The notes beneath the pieces are model-generated. The model saw only the letters and a program-made list of their open reading frames with translations. It was not told the DNA's origin and made no database searches. Below, piece by piece: positions 13,111 through 26,078 of a stretch of 64,000 nucleotides of DNA (the stretch's first letter is position 1; each line of letters opens with the position of its first letter). The position numbers and the translations under genes are program-made. This DNA is from Toxotes chatareus (lineage: Eukaryota > Chordata > Actinopteri > Toxotidae), in NCBI GenBank assembly GCA_016801885.1, contig CM028890.1:10222001-10286000 (forward strand). The letters run 5' to 3'.

Positions 13111-14957
13111 CTCCTGGCATATTCATGCAAAAAAAACAATTAATTTGTTCTTTATCAGCTTTTCCCTGGAGCTTGCGGAGCATCAATCAGCAATCTACCC
13201 TGTTAACATATTGTGGTCTTGGCAGAAAAATATAGCTTGGAAGGCGGCTGGAGCCAAAAGGGATGGAGAGAGCAAGAGAGAGAGGAAAAGACAGCAGGAG
13301 AGAGGGTAGCTATGTGCAGGGGAACTGGGGAGGCACTGGGGCGTAATTTAAACAGGCGACGGCTGTTGCGCAGACAGGAAATGAGAGGAAGGCTGGTTCC
13401 TGGGATGGGACTGAATTGGATGTTTCAGACCGAGACCGGTATCAGAAAGAGGAGACTTATGTGGTGTTGTTAAGGGTAACAGTAGGGTCATTGAGAGCAG
13501 CATTTCCTTTTCTGATCACTGAGTGAGCTTGTCAGCACTGCTATCTCAGTTCCCACATCCCTCTCAAATCATTTCAATGGGTTGGATTCAAAGTCTGAAA
13601 TTCAGGCCGGAGCTGAATAAGACCTCCTGTTGCTCCGCCTGTTTATAAGCTCCCTTCTTATATGCTACCGCTTTGATTTGAAGTTTTGGGCAGTTTCATC
13701 CGATGGAAGGAAGTCAAGTTGAAAAGGCAAGAATTATTTCAATATTGCATCAAAAAACAGGATAAAAATTATGCTTAGGACTGGCCTGAGAATGCCCAGT
13801 GTGACTGGGTCTTTTTTAGTCTGTGGTTTTGATTTAAAACAGACACACAATACCATAGTCAGAACCCCACTCTGCCTAACCGTTCACATGTCAGTGCGCT
13901 GGAGGAGCAGGCAGGCCTAAGCTGCTCTGGACTGTGTAACATCCAGCCATCTTGTGAGTTCTCACTGCTCAGCCTCATGAAGTGCAGAGTCCAGTGCCAG
14001 CCCGCCAGATTACTGCCCCTAATCAATCTGATTAGCCTGAGAGGGCGGACACCTAGGCTCACATCTGGACTGCATGCTCCCACTCCCCACAGTTTAGTCT
14101 GACAGAAACGGAGCCCAAGTATTCAGCTACACAGGAAGCTGATTCTGATCAGTGACGCTGGTGGCAGTAGTCTTTGTGTGCTTGTGTGTATGAAGTGTTG
14201 TGTTAGACTCAACCAAGCCAAGTCCTGATAAATGAAGCATGCTAAATACAATCATTGGAGGGATTTCTCACATGCATTAAATTTTAAGTTAAGAGTTTAT
14301 GTAAGGTTTTATTAGGACAGATGGCATGAAAGGAACTCAGGAAACGTGTGGGAACTGAAGTATCTGCAGATTTAATGCAATCCCAATCTAGCTGTTCAAA
14401 TGAATTCATCTCTATAGTAAAATTTCATGGCACTCCCCTGTGAGCTCATTTCAACCATGCTCCAAGGATGGTGAAATACAAGGCCACACATATCAGCCCA
14501 GTTCCCCTCACTTTCGCCGCTCACAGGCAAGAATAACAGCCACATAAGTCATTCCAGACCTCCTATTATAAACAGGTGTCACTTTGGTGATAAAAAATGA
14601 CATCTTAATTCAGAGGTGCGATGCTTTGTCAGAGCGGATTAACACATCATCAGAAACGATTTATTTTTATTGTGCCAGCATCATTTGGGTGGAGGCCGAG
14701 AATGTCAGTAGTTCTGGCCTCTACTTCTCCCGGGGGAGCATTGGAGTGACAAGTTCAGCCTTGATGTCTCTCTCTGGATGAAGAATCTCCTGACGGGAGA
14801 TTAGTGCTGTGGTGTCGCTCCTGGGAACAGATGAGAGTGTTTAAGATGTGTTTTTAAAAAAGTTGTTTAAATGTGTGCCCTTAGGTTGTTGGGTAGTTTG
14901 GAACAAGTCACATTATCTTCAGCCAGACTAAGCTACCTAATATTCTGTTGTGGAAGG

Positions 14958-14984
14958 AAAAATAAATAAATAAATAAATAAAAT
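14958..14984. repeat. (AAAT)n tetranucleotide tract
   Basis: Short AAAT array. A similar ATTT array lies at about 52,467-52,487. Confidence 0.9.
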
Positions 14985-15159
14985 GAAAGCAAGGAAAACT
15001 TAAAGGTGTTTGCAGTGCAAAGTTACAGAGAATGACAGAGGCATGTTTGCTGTTTCAACCTTGTAACAGGTGACTGTTAAACAGTGTCACCAGGGATGAC
15101 AGGATGATGATGTTTTGTGTTAGTGATAGGGCAAAAGAGCATACACTATGCATTTTTGG

Positions 15160-15176
15160 GACTGCCCCCTGCTTGC
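15160..15176 (-). promoter_or_regulatory. CTCF-like motif
   Basis: gactgccccctgcttgc reads on the minus strand as GCAAGCAGGGGGCAGTC, one of the closest matches in the window to the CTCF consensus. Motif evidence only. Confidence 0.35.
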
Positions 15177-18100
15177 GTGTAGGACACGCTCATACTCATT
15201 TGAACATGTGATTACAGATTAAATGTTTAATGCATTGCCATGCTGGAACAATAGTTTGAATTTTGAATACACAGACCAAGTGGGTATTGTATGGAGAATG
15301 TCACAAAACTAAATGCTGTGCAATAAAATGTTTCATCAGTCATTCACAAAGTTACTGATGTCATTTGATTGTTTCATTTGTTTGTTTGATTCTAGTGGAG
15401 GCAACAGACATGTTTATAGAATGTTTAAATTAGCTCATGGAGTTGTGGATCACACCAGTTTTTGCTTTTTAATCTACGGTTATTGCTCAATACTCTGTCA
15501 CAATAAATGTGTTGAAATGCCTCATTCTTCACTAGCTAACAAGCACAGAGGAACTGACATGCAGTGGTCTCTGCAGGCTTGTGCTTGCTGTGTTTATGGA
15601 CACACCCGGCCCTAACCGTCTGTTTCTTATAAAGGATATCAAACAGGGAGAGCTGCCTGAGCCACAAAGCACCTGTTTCCGACACTTCCACTACACGTGT
15701 TTGCTGCTGTGTTCAAAGAACCTTCAGAGGATGGAGACACCAGTTGTGCTGCCTTTAGAACTACTGTGCATGCAAGATTTTTTTTTTTTTTTTTTTATAG
15801 CAAGAAACTATCAACTTTGGTTTGACATTTGTGTTGATTTCTGCAGCAGTAATATTTTGTTACTGTTCTTTTACATTAAAAGAAAAGTGAATATTTTACA
15901 AAGGGGAAATCAAATTATTCTGTATAATTCACAAATGTTTCAGGCTATTCTATTTGAAAATGTTGTCACAGTGCCTTGCTCGTTCTCCGTAAAGAAATGG
16001 GATTGTTATCTTCTCATTATCTATCATTTAAATACATTTTTTTTAAATTAAAAGTTTTCCCCAAAATTTATACAATGCAGTGATTTGGGCAAGATAGCTA
16101 ATCTGAAGAAGTACACACATACCCTGCAGGTTATTAAAGAGATGCACTCTTGAAAAACAGAACAGAACATTTGAACATTGCATACATTATTATGATGACA
16201 CTGATGATGGAGATGGACAGTCAGGTTTGTGGGTTGTGACAGGGGACAAGCCCAATGTGATAAGGACAAAGGGAAAAACATTTTCAGGAAGACAGCAAGG
16301 TTTTTTTGTGTCTCACAACTCCTACTGTATGAATAGATACTAGCATTTATAAACACACATGAAGTGATAAAGCCAAGCCCATAGGAAGGAGAGGAAACAG
16401 TGTTATCTCCCATGTTATTGGTAACAGCAGGGTGTTTCAGGTAGGATGTGTGTGTGTGGTTTAGAGGGAATGTGTCACGATTAAGTAATCAGGTCACAGC
16501 AGAAAGCCAAATGTAACCCAGGTACTTCTGTGTATGCAAATTCTCTGAATGTGTCTGTGCTGCCTTGATACACAAGAGACTGGCCACTGCTGCTTTTCCA
16601 CTGACAGCAAGTTTTACCAAGGAGCATAATATATGCAGCAGTTTCTGCCAGTTCCCGTGTGTTCAGCTGGATACCTCTCCTGACACACCGAGAGGAGTCA
16701 CTCACCGATTTCACCCAAACAAACCAGTAGAATATATACGAGGAAAGAAAAAAGTTTTGGAAGCAAGATTTTAGTCACTTGAAAGTAAGTGGAGTAGTCT
16801 TGCTTTGCAGAAACAGGGCCTGGAGAAGGGTCAAAAGTTCATGACCGACAGCAGGAAGGTAGCTAGGTGAGGCAAAGCGCCATTGTGTCCATACAAAAGT
16901 TTTCTCCCTTGTGGCTTGTGCATGTGCATTCTGTTGTGGTTGTGAAACAAGTCATGTACTTGCTGACCATATTACCACAGTGATCACGCAGCATGCTGCC
17001 CTGCAAATGTCTCAAACAGGAAGTCGTCAAAGTAGACACAAAATTAGGTGCCGAGTTATGTCATGTCAGCTGACCGCAGTTCTCTGGCAAAAGATAGCTC
17101 TTTGTAATTTGGAATGTTTTTCATCTGGATGTCATCAGCTCTTTATTCTGTCTTTGTCCACACAGACTCTCGGCTATCTCCCCAAAGGGATAATGGTAGT
17201 ATTTCTGTAGGCAACTACGTACACCACACATTTATTGCACACACACAGGTACACAGAAACATTCAGACAAACATGTACATTAAACTGCTACCTCCATTCC
17301 CCCTCCCTCTGCCCTCCTCCCACCCCTGGACCCCCCCCCCGGTAATGCAAACAAGATGTTTTTATTCTCCTAGGACAGCGGGTAGCAGCAATGCAACTCA
17401 ACTTAGGGCTCCCTCTCCCAACCTCACTATGGACGCTCTATAAATACTTGTACAACTTTCTTAAATATGTGACAAAAATACATTAACACAGAGTTTATGG
17501 GCTCACATTTGGCTGGTGAAAATAAAGAGCTGCAAACATCCACCAGCCTGGCAGAGATGGTGAAATGACAGAGCTTTGTAGACCTACAGAGGATCCTGGA
17601 GACTCTGGTGAATTGAGATGAAGTTTATTCAAGAAGACATAAGAAAACTGGGAGTTTCTGAGCCTGTGGGCAAGTGTTTGTATGTACTGTAGGCATCTGT
17701 AGTTTCCACTAAGTGAGGTGAGTACTATCCCAGAGTCTGCACCTGATGTTCATTTTTCAATTTGTAGCCAATCTTCTAACAATTAGGCGCCAAGTTTAAG
17801 CATAAACATGCCAGATATTCATCTTGTTTACATCAAAGCATCACTATGCCTGCCCCTATTCCACCTCCCTCACTTAAGCCCCCATCAGCAGCATCCCACC
17901 CAGGCTAAAATCTGCCTCAGTCTGTCACTGGTTCTTTTCCTGCCATACATTAGTCCTAATCAAGGTCAATTTCTTTTTGTACTTGCTTTGTTTGAAGCCA
18001 GCTATCTGTGTGTGATGAGGATAGATGGATGCTGCTGTGTGACCTCTGTGCGCGTTCACTCATAGCCAGTGGATGTGGCTATCCGCCTACACAGTGTACC

Positions 18101-21100
18101 AGCCTTAACTGTAGTCTGTTTTACATGTGACAGCGTCTTCTGTCCGTCTCTCTCCCTCTGTGTCTTTTTCAAACATGCAAGTGTGCAATTTAAATCAGTT
18201 GTGAACTATGTTATGGATTAATGCCTATGAGTCAATCCAGTAACATGGCTTCTCAGCGCTCTAACTTGCTAACTCCTATCTTCAACAAAGCACTCTTACA
18301 TCTTAGAATATTTTTCATTACACATGACACAAGGAGCCCTGCTTCTGTCATATGATTTCACTTTAGCAGAGGTTCCCTCAAGAGGACCACTATCACCAAG
18401 TCAGAACACACTGTGCCTTATGGAGGAAACCTGGGTTACTAATTAAAGCAAAATTCCCTGAAAGACACAAATGTGTACCTTCTCAACCACAGCCACTCTT
18501 GACAATGGTGTGTAGAGACACAAAGCAGACAGATAATACGTGCTTTCTCTTCATAATCAACAGAATTAGTTTATGGAGGTTTGAGCCTATTGCTATTCAG
18601 TGGAAGAAGCAGTGAACCATGTAGATGTGTGGGTTTTATACTTCACAACTGCAGTTACAGGCTAAATTTTTTAAAACTTTGCACGTTTGCCACTGACTTA
18701 ACTGTATATACAATCAGCTCACAATGGAGGAAGCTCAACTAAGTATATGGAAAGGGTTAGTTTTCCATGGGCCTTATCATCCAATGTAGCTGGGTCAAGC
18801 CAAGCCAAGCAGTCACAACATGTATTTTTGCTACAGCCTTACAGTAAGGGACAGCTGCGCTGCTTGGATCCTGCCTGAGTGGTGTCATCAGTGTCACAAT
18901 GGTGTCACAGAACTGGCTTTAAAAAAAAAAAAAAAAAAAGCACTATCACTCCTTAGCAATTTTTGGGGCAGGCTCTTTTGTTGTTTGAAAATATAAAAAC
19001 GAAATGGAGCCTGCAATCAACCGGTTGAGCAATGAGATGCAGGCATTTATCGCAGTGTAGGGGGAAGAGAAAATCCCATGCTAAATACAACTTGCCAACG
19101 ACTATGCTCAAGCTAAGAGCTAGGGTTAATGTTTCAGTGTGTTAACAGAACTGTGAAGCTGGCTATGTTGGTCTCATGTGCACAGCAGATAGCCGGCAGC
19201 ATCTGCAATTTGGAACCTTATTCACGCATAGGAGTGTTTCACAAATGCATATTTAAGTGTTTCACAGCAGAGATAAATGGGCTGGCATTAGATTTCAAAA
19301 GGGTGGTTTAAACTGCTGGCAGAACACATTGAAATTATCAAGTCTTTTAGAAAAAAAATCTATTTATGCATGCATGTACATGTATATATTTTTGTGGGTA
19401 CATGTCTGTGTATATTCCTGTCTGCATAGGCTCCATTTATTTTGATAAAACAGCAGAGAGCCACTGTATAATCTTCCAGGAACACTTTTTCAACTCACAC
19501 ACACACACACACACTGCTTGTATCTCAATATAAGGCTGCACATGCAGTGAGACTAAAGCATGATTTCCACATGTACCACTGTCATATTTCTACATGTGCA
19601 TGTATGTACGTGCCTCGTGTGAATGTCTATATGCTGTGGTTGACACTGCTGTTTAGGAAACTCTTTCTCTACACATTTTGGGTCAGCAGAGCATCTCAGG
19701 CTACCTATGGTTCAGTGCTTCTGAACATCTTAGCCTTGAATTAATTCAGTACTAGTTTATGCCACTTCTGTGTTTGGGAAAAGTCATTGATCACAATCAG
19801 CAGTCCATTATGTTTAGCAGGCAATTATGCACATTGTCACTTTTGCGTTTAGCCCTGTGTTTTGGAGGTCACAGGGCCCCGGTGTAACACAAGCCGTGTG
19901 GACGACACCCTTGGCTCTCATATACAGAGTCTTCCAGGGTAAAGCACACCCAAGGGGCCTTTCTGCAAAAGCACACAGAAAAGGCAGCTTTACTTAATTC
20001 TTTATTGAACCCCCACTGCCTTGTGTCACAGTTTAGCAATGCCGAGCAGGAAAAAAAAAAAACCAAAAAAAAAAACTAAACTAAACACCGAGAGAAGCGA
20101 TGACATCCACAGCTTTTCATGCTCAACAGAGTGTTTCTGGTTCAGAGCATGCAGGCTTTTATACTGACCAAGGACAACAGCTGATCTCTCTGATTGACAC
20201 ACCCTCAATCAGAGAGGGGAGATGGCTGAGTGTTGTCACCTGGTTTAGCAATTAGACTGACTACTTGCAGCCTCGAGTTTTTTAAGTTGCACACGATTGC
20301 TTAAGAAATTAACATGTATTCTATTTTATGCATGAGATTGGGAGCTATATGGTTGGTTAGACTGAGCACTGTGTTTACTTTATAAATTCCACCTTTAAAA
20401 CTAAAACTGCTGTAGGACAGCTTTGTTCAAGCTAGAAATGCACAAAAAATGTGAGATGGACACTTTGAAACACATCCAGTCACAGACCCAGGTTGTCTTG
20501 TGAAAAAAGACATGTGTTTAGCAGGTAAAATAGAATTAATGTACAAAAATAAAATGTGCAAAACAATGAAGAAGAGCTACCAGCACCAGCAACTGGTAAA
20601 CTGGCTCTTGCAGAGCTGGCCATTATAGCAGCAAATGACTGGAGATAGTAAACAAAGAAAAATGACTTACCTTATGTGATTGGTTCAAGCAAAATTGTCT
20701 AGATTTAATAGCACAGGTTGGCCAACTTCCTCTTTGTGTAAATTTCCAATTCAGCTTGTTCAAAAGTAAAATATAGCAGGCTATACCTGCAGGAAAATAT
20801 GAAGGTGTAATGTGACTGTATAATGTGTAAGGTGTTGAATGATGTCTGGTAATGCAGGATGGTAGGGCATAATGCAGTGCACTCTCAAACAATCGCCATA
20901 GCTATATTTCATGTAAAAATTTCAAGGGAATATTTAAAAAAGAGAGAGGCGATCCAGCACAAATATGAATGGCTGACTTTAAACACCTTAATGGCCCTCA
21001 GACCAGGACTTGGCAGTGACTGGAGTTATGAGTAATATCCGTCTGCAGGCAGCTAGTTCATTTAAGAGACGAGCAATAAATGGCTCAAGTTAGGGGGAGG

Positions 21101-22138
21101 AAAATTGTGCGGTTCATTTTAAACAAGGTATGGACTTGTCCATTTCCTTTGTTTTTCAGTTCCAGAATGGAAATCGTAAATAATAAATAATAGCCAGTAT
21201 TTTTTGGTTTCATATTTAGCGTGGCACAACAAGGGTGCGCTGAGAAATGATAGCACAAAATAACTTCTAACAGAATAACCAAGTCCAGATTTTAGGTTAG
21301 AAGTTCATAGATGCTTCTCTTTGAGGCTCCACATTCAAACTTTGACCTTCTAATCAAGCAACTATACCCTCAAGCTATCTAAAAGTCACCATGACGGTTC
21401 TAAACACATTCTTTAATATCTTCTCTGCAGTGACATACTTTTTAAACAGCATTTATCCATTTCATTTTTAGTCTCTGTAATCTCCATGCTTCCTCCTTTA
21501 AGCCATTCCTCATGTTTTCTCTAACACTGCCTGTCCCAACGTTGGGAAAAAGCCCATTTCCTCCTGGTTCCAAGTTCTCCCACTGAGGGACGAAGTGCGT
21601 CCCTAAGTTCAAGAAGCACCCCAGGCAATGTGAGGGGTGAACAGAACAAGAGGTGGACCAGTGCTAGAGCCAGTCAATGCTCTCCAGTGTGTGGGAGAAA
21701 ATTGCAGGGTTACTGACCTTACAGGGAAATAAGAAAGGCTTGAGAAAATACACAACAAATAGGAGGCAGATCACAGTCATCTTCAACTGATGGTCCTGAT
21801 AAATATTGTCTACATGACATGGAAGGGTCACAGCAAAGATCAGCCAGTCAGCTCTGAAGGCCAGTGGCTATATTACCTTTCTTTTTTCTAAATTAAAGGT
21901 GACACTGAAGCATTGTTAGCTAACAAACTCTCTTTATGCCTTTTTTTTCTCCCTTTAATTTGTAAACATTTAAAATTTTCTACCAAGGAAATTAGTTTCT
22001 CAGATGTTCTAGCAGGCGGGGACAGCAAGATCTAATATGATGCAATATGCTAAATAGGGTAAGCAGCCATGATATTCGTAAGACATCCAGTAAAAACAGG
22101 ATTGCAGAGGTATCACATCCAGTCTTCAAGGGTGAAAT

Positions 22139-22437
22139 TGTCAGAATTAGGTAGTCTGTCTCCCTCATCCCTGTGTGCCTCGTTTGTCCCCGTTTTGGGC
22201 TCTAGACCTGTTTGTGTGTTTGTGTGTGTGTTCCGGCCTGAGCGTGGTGACCTAGATTTTTTTCCCGCCAACTCACCTACACACCTGTTAATCATCACGT
22301 CATCAACCCACCTCCAAGCTGCAGCACTTAAGGACAGGTTCTTCACTCCAGTATTTTCATTCATACGTAATGGTAGTAGCGTTTAGCCTACTGTCTCTAA
22401 GTTTCTCAGTGTTCTGTGTTTTGGGTCCTAAACAATG
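22139..22437 (+). repeat. Possible dispersed fish repeat
   Basis: Starts tgtcagaattaggtagtctg and carries ttccggcctgagcgtggtgac, caactcacctacacacctg and, near the end, gttttgggtcctaaac. This word order resembles a non-autonomous repeat I recall from percomorph genomes, but ends and family could not be fixed. The (TG)n run inside it may mislead. Confidence 0.3.
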
Positions 22438-25400
22438 ACTAAATCTAACAATCATTATTTCTGGACTTGGCTCTGACTCCAAAAATCACTGGATGCATGT
22501 TGCCAAATCTGGCACAGGAACTGCCTGCTGATGATGCATCATTATAACAAGTAATCATAATAACCATGACACAATGTAAAAAAAAAAAAAAAAAAAAAAA
22601 AAAGGCAGTAATAAATACATCTTTAAAAATGCTCAGAAATATCAGGGATTTTATACAAATGCAACATTATGTAAATGTTTTACCAGAGCAAAGTAACTGT
22701 GTCCCAAAGGCATGGTCCCATGTGCAGACATACCACACACACACACAATGGAAGTGTCTGAACAAAATACAATTGTGATGACAAATACAATGCTCCCCAA
22801 GGTACCTGCTTATGCTGCAGAGCTGAGCGGCAGCCGTTTGCAGGCAAGATGAGAGCACATGGGAGGTCAGCTGGACAGCAAGGACATAAACTGTAATGCA
22901 TTTTCTATGGTATTACACAACTGTATCTTTTCAGGCAGTTTGGGTGTGGGGGTTGTACACAATAAAAAATGTAACATCTTGTACATTCATAAATTACATT
23001 TATTGCAGATACTTCAAATGGAAAATGTCAGAGTGTGAAACAGAATCTTGAGCCATCACTGTGGTATATACCAGCAGATGCCTGGATGGCACTGCTGCCC
23101 AATAAGGAATTAGCAAAGGAGATTTCATCAGTGTCTGAGTGCAGAGTGTGAGTGAGGAGGACAGGGGTTGAAAGACAAATTTTGCCACAGGCCAAGATTA
23201 GACAGTAGCGTGATGGATGTTCTCCTGCTTCTAATGAAGCTCCTGTCTCATATTAGCCCAGGGTGAGGGAAACAGAAAGGGAGGGAAAGGAAAAAGACTG
23301 CAATGAGGGGGGGCAGGAGCTGAGAGTTATCTCATGCTAACTTAGTTAGCTGACTCCAGGCTCCAGGGATACAGGAGGAGAAGGGTCAAGACCCCAACCA
23401 ACGTCCCCCAAGGGACCAAAGCACAGAGAAGTCAACATTCCTGAGAAACTCTGAGACCTTCCTCCCCTAGAGAGATGGAGAGATGAGGGAAAGAGCGATG
23501 GAAGAAGGAGACAGAGAGAGCCTAAGAGAGAAAAAGAATGAGACCTTTGCATGTTCTTTCCATTTGCTCTCCTTACTGAACAACGAATGCACAAACACAT
23601 AAAAACACACATCTCTCTATGCATCACATACACTTTCCATTCCTTCTGCAATCTCAGGCATTATTAGTGACTCATAAACTCACATTGACCTATGTACACT
23701 CATTCCTGTCATTATTTATGAAATATTTTTAGGCAAACTCCTAAAATAGTCGTTCTCTCCTCTTCTCCCCTCCCCTTGGTGAAGACATTTCCAGTGCAGT
23801 GGTGGCTGGCGCCTGCAGAAGTCTGAGGGGTAAAAGGAATTCTTACTAGTTGTTTGGCAGAGCGCCATCTTTACAACGAAATAGCATGTCAGGTTTATCG
23901 CTCACATGTGTTTGCAAAAACAATTTGCATAATCTGGACCTGTCTTTGTTTATGAGGCACAGTTTAAAGAAAATATATGTGTGCACTCAGCTGATCTAAC
24001 AGTATTTGGCAGATGCGGTGCCGGATAAGATTCTGGCAAATACCGTGGATGCAGGACACTGAGAATCACATTATTCATCAGCCTTGTCTGGGATGCTCAG
24101 CTGATACTGGAGCTGGGCCCTGGAGTTATGGCTGCCTTTCTATGGTGGTGTGGTGGATGCCGACTGTCTAACCAAAAAACTGATATGATTTTCTTTAAAA
24201 TGATTTATTAGTAGGGAAGCAGGGAATGACCTTGAGCCTTTCTTTCATTTATACTAACTTCAGTATGTAAAGTGCTTAGTATGAACACAGACAAACTGTG
24301 TAAACTGTGCACCACTTGTACTGCAGCCACATTTTGAGGTCTGACAACGATTCAATTGATGCACTGTAATGGCACTTTGTCTGACCTCACAACTAAATCT
24401 CCATCACTCCCCCTACTGTACAGAACGCACACAAGGCTCATGGGACTGTAAATCTGTGCAACCAGTGTGCTTGATTAGAGTTGTGAAACACTGTTTACGC
24501 TGTGTTTGATCAATGTTTTGAATTCAGAAATGTGTGGATGAAACTGCAACCATACGTGATGTAGTTTTTTGCAAAAACACATTCCCCATACAGCATGTGT
24601 GCAGCGTCATGTGTTTTCATGACAACAAGCAACTGCAAGTAGGAAAGCAGATCAGAGAGGGAGTGCCGAAATCACACAAAAACATGATTGTTTTGGTTTC
24701 CAAGTCATTTCCAAGTTCAAAGTCAGTGCAAGCACCAAAAGCAGCGATTCCTACCTGTTCTGTGCAGCCGACATTATTTTGTTCTGTCTGTAAGCGTTTA
24801 TCTTTCTCCAACAGATCTAATACAGCAGAGCTTTGACAGCCCTCATTCTGCTCTCAGTCCCAGCTTGTCATCCACGTCTCTCTTGACAGCCCACACAGAA
24901 GAAAGCCCCTCCAAACATGTAGGAATGTATGGGAAATATAGCTTCTTGGAATGCCACTGGAAATCACTGCCAGCTAACAAAGGAACAAGAAGGCAGTCAC
25001 AAAGCTCCAGACCAGCCTTTCAGCATTCTCAATCACTCATCGATAGCCCTCTTTTGCATTCAACTGCGGGTTATGTGCAGTGAGAGGAAGTAAATGTAGC
25101 ATTGCCAGTAATGGCACAGTGCTGTCTCGCTGGTCTGAATGGCAGCCATGCCCTCCAGACACCCCTTGTCTGGGCTGAAACCCTGCAGTATCTGGCAGCA
25201 GTGGTTGGTGTGCTCAAGGGGTGGAAGGATATTCAAACTTTGGTCGTTGGTTAAAAATAGCCTGCCCCTCTCTCAGACAAAAAAAGAGGGCCCTGCTAAT
25301 AATCACAGCTCTGTACTGGCTGTCTCAAGCATCTGGTCTGAGAATGTGTCATTTTTTAGGAGGGGCCTGGGAAACTGTAGACACCACGCTTGCTGCCCAG

Positions 25401-25797
25401 AATAAGAACCATGGGAATGATTGAAGGGGTCTTTTTTTTTTCTGTGTGTGGGCCGCTGAACTAGAACTAGCCTGTCTCCAGGATTGGACTGCCTTCCTCA
25501 CCGCCTCTCGGCGGCCGAGCCAGGCATAAGTCACTCAGCAGCCGGTTTGCCAGAAACAGATGATTTTATGGTAACACATAAATGCAGGGGGACATGATGA
25601 GGTCAGGGAATCATGGACATGGGAGAGATGTCATCTCTCGAGGGTCAAACGGGAGTCTCAAATCACTAACTGAGAAAGTGTTTGAGTGGTTTGTGATGTG
25701 CCTATGCAAATAAATTAAAATTACTACACTATTAAATGACTGCTTGACTTTTGACCTATTTTTCCAGGCATGTCCTTTAAACTTGAGGTTCGCTTGA
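22438..25797. other. Non-coding, no gene seen
   Basis: Contains the A26 run. Open frames at 24.5-25.4 kb overlap in different registers and show no recognisable domain. Confidence 0.5.
22578..22603 (+). repeat. A26 homopolymer
   Basis: Unbroken A run. Other long A or T runs lie at 12,736-12,758, 12,891-12,907, 18,920-18,939 and 15,779-15,796. No element body ending at this run was identified. Confidence 0.95.
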
Positions 25798-26078
25798 CCC
25801 TTTAAAGTCTGACATTTTTGGACACTTATTTGCTTTCTTGCTGAGAGTGGGATGAGAATATCAGTAGCACTGTCATATTTGTCTTTTACATGTAAACATA
25901 CAGACAGCTTTGCCTAGACAGGCTAGATGTTTGCCCCCGTCTTTGTGCTAACCTAAGTTAACCAGATGCTGGCTGCCCTTTCATGTTTACCATAGAGATA
26001 TGAGAGTGATATCAATCTTCTCATCTAGTCCTCAGCAAGAAAGAGAATAAATGTATTTGTCAGACTTTTTCTTTTAAG
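25798..26078. mobile_element. Palindromic MITE-like element, copy 2
   Basis: The left arm reads tctgacatttttggacactt, atttgctttcttgctgagag (25,808 on). The right arm is inverted: tctcatctagtcctcagcaa, gaaagagaataaatgtattt, gtcagactttt. This is the same family as copy 1 with both arms kept. The core carries gttaaccagatgctggctgc, also typical of the family. Confidence 0.6.

Larger units (their letters stand above)
13111..22138. other. Non-coding gene desert
   Basis: Contains an AAAT tract, a T run (15,779-15,796), a C10 run near 17,330-17,340, an A run (18,920-18,939) and a perfect hairpin at 20,186-20,216. The longest open frame (15,581-16,051) is T-rich, low-complexity and not protein-like. 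Confidence 0.5.

Noticed and set aside
15581..16051. 156-codon plus-strand frame
   Set aside because: Low-complexity, rich in Phe, Leu and Cys from T-rich DNA including a poly(T) run, with no domain.
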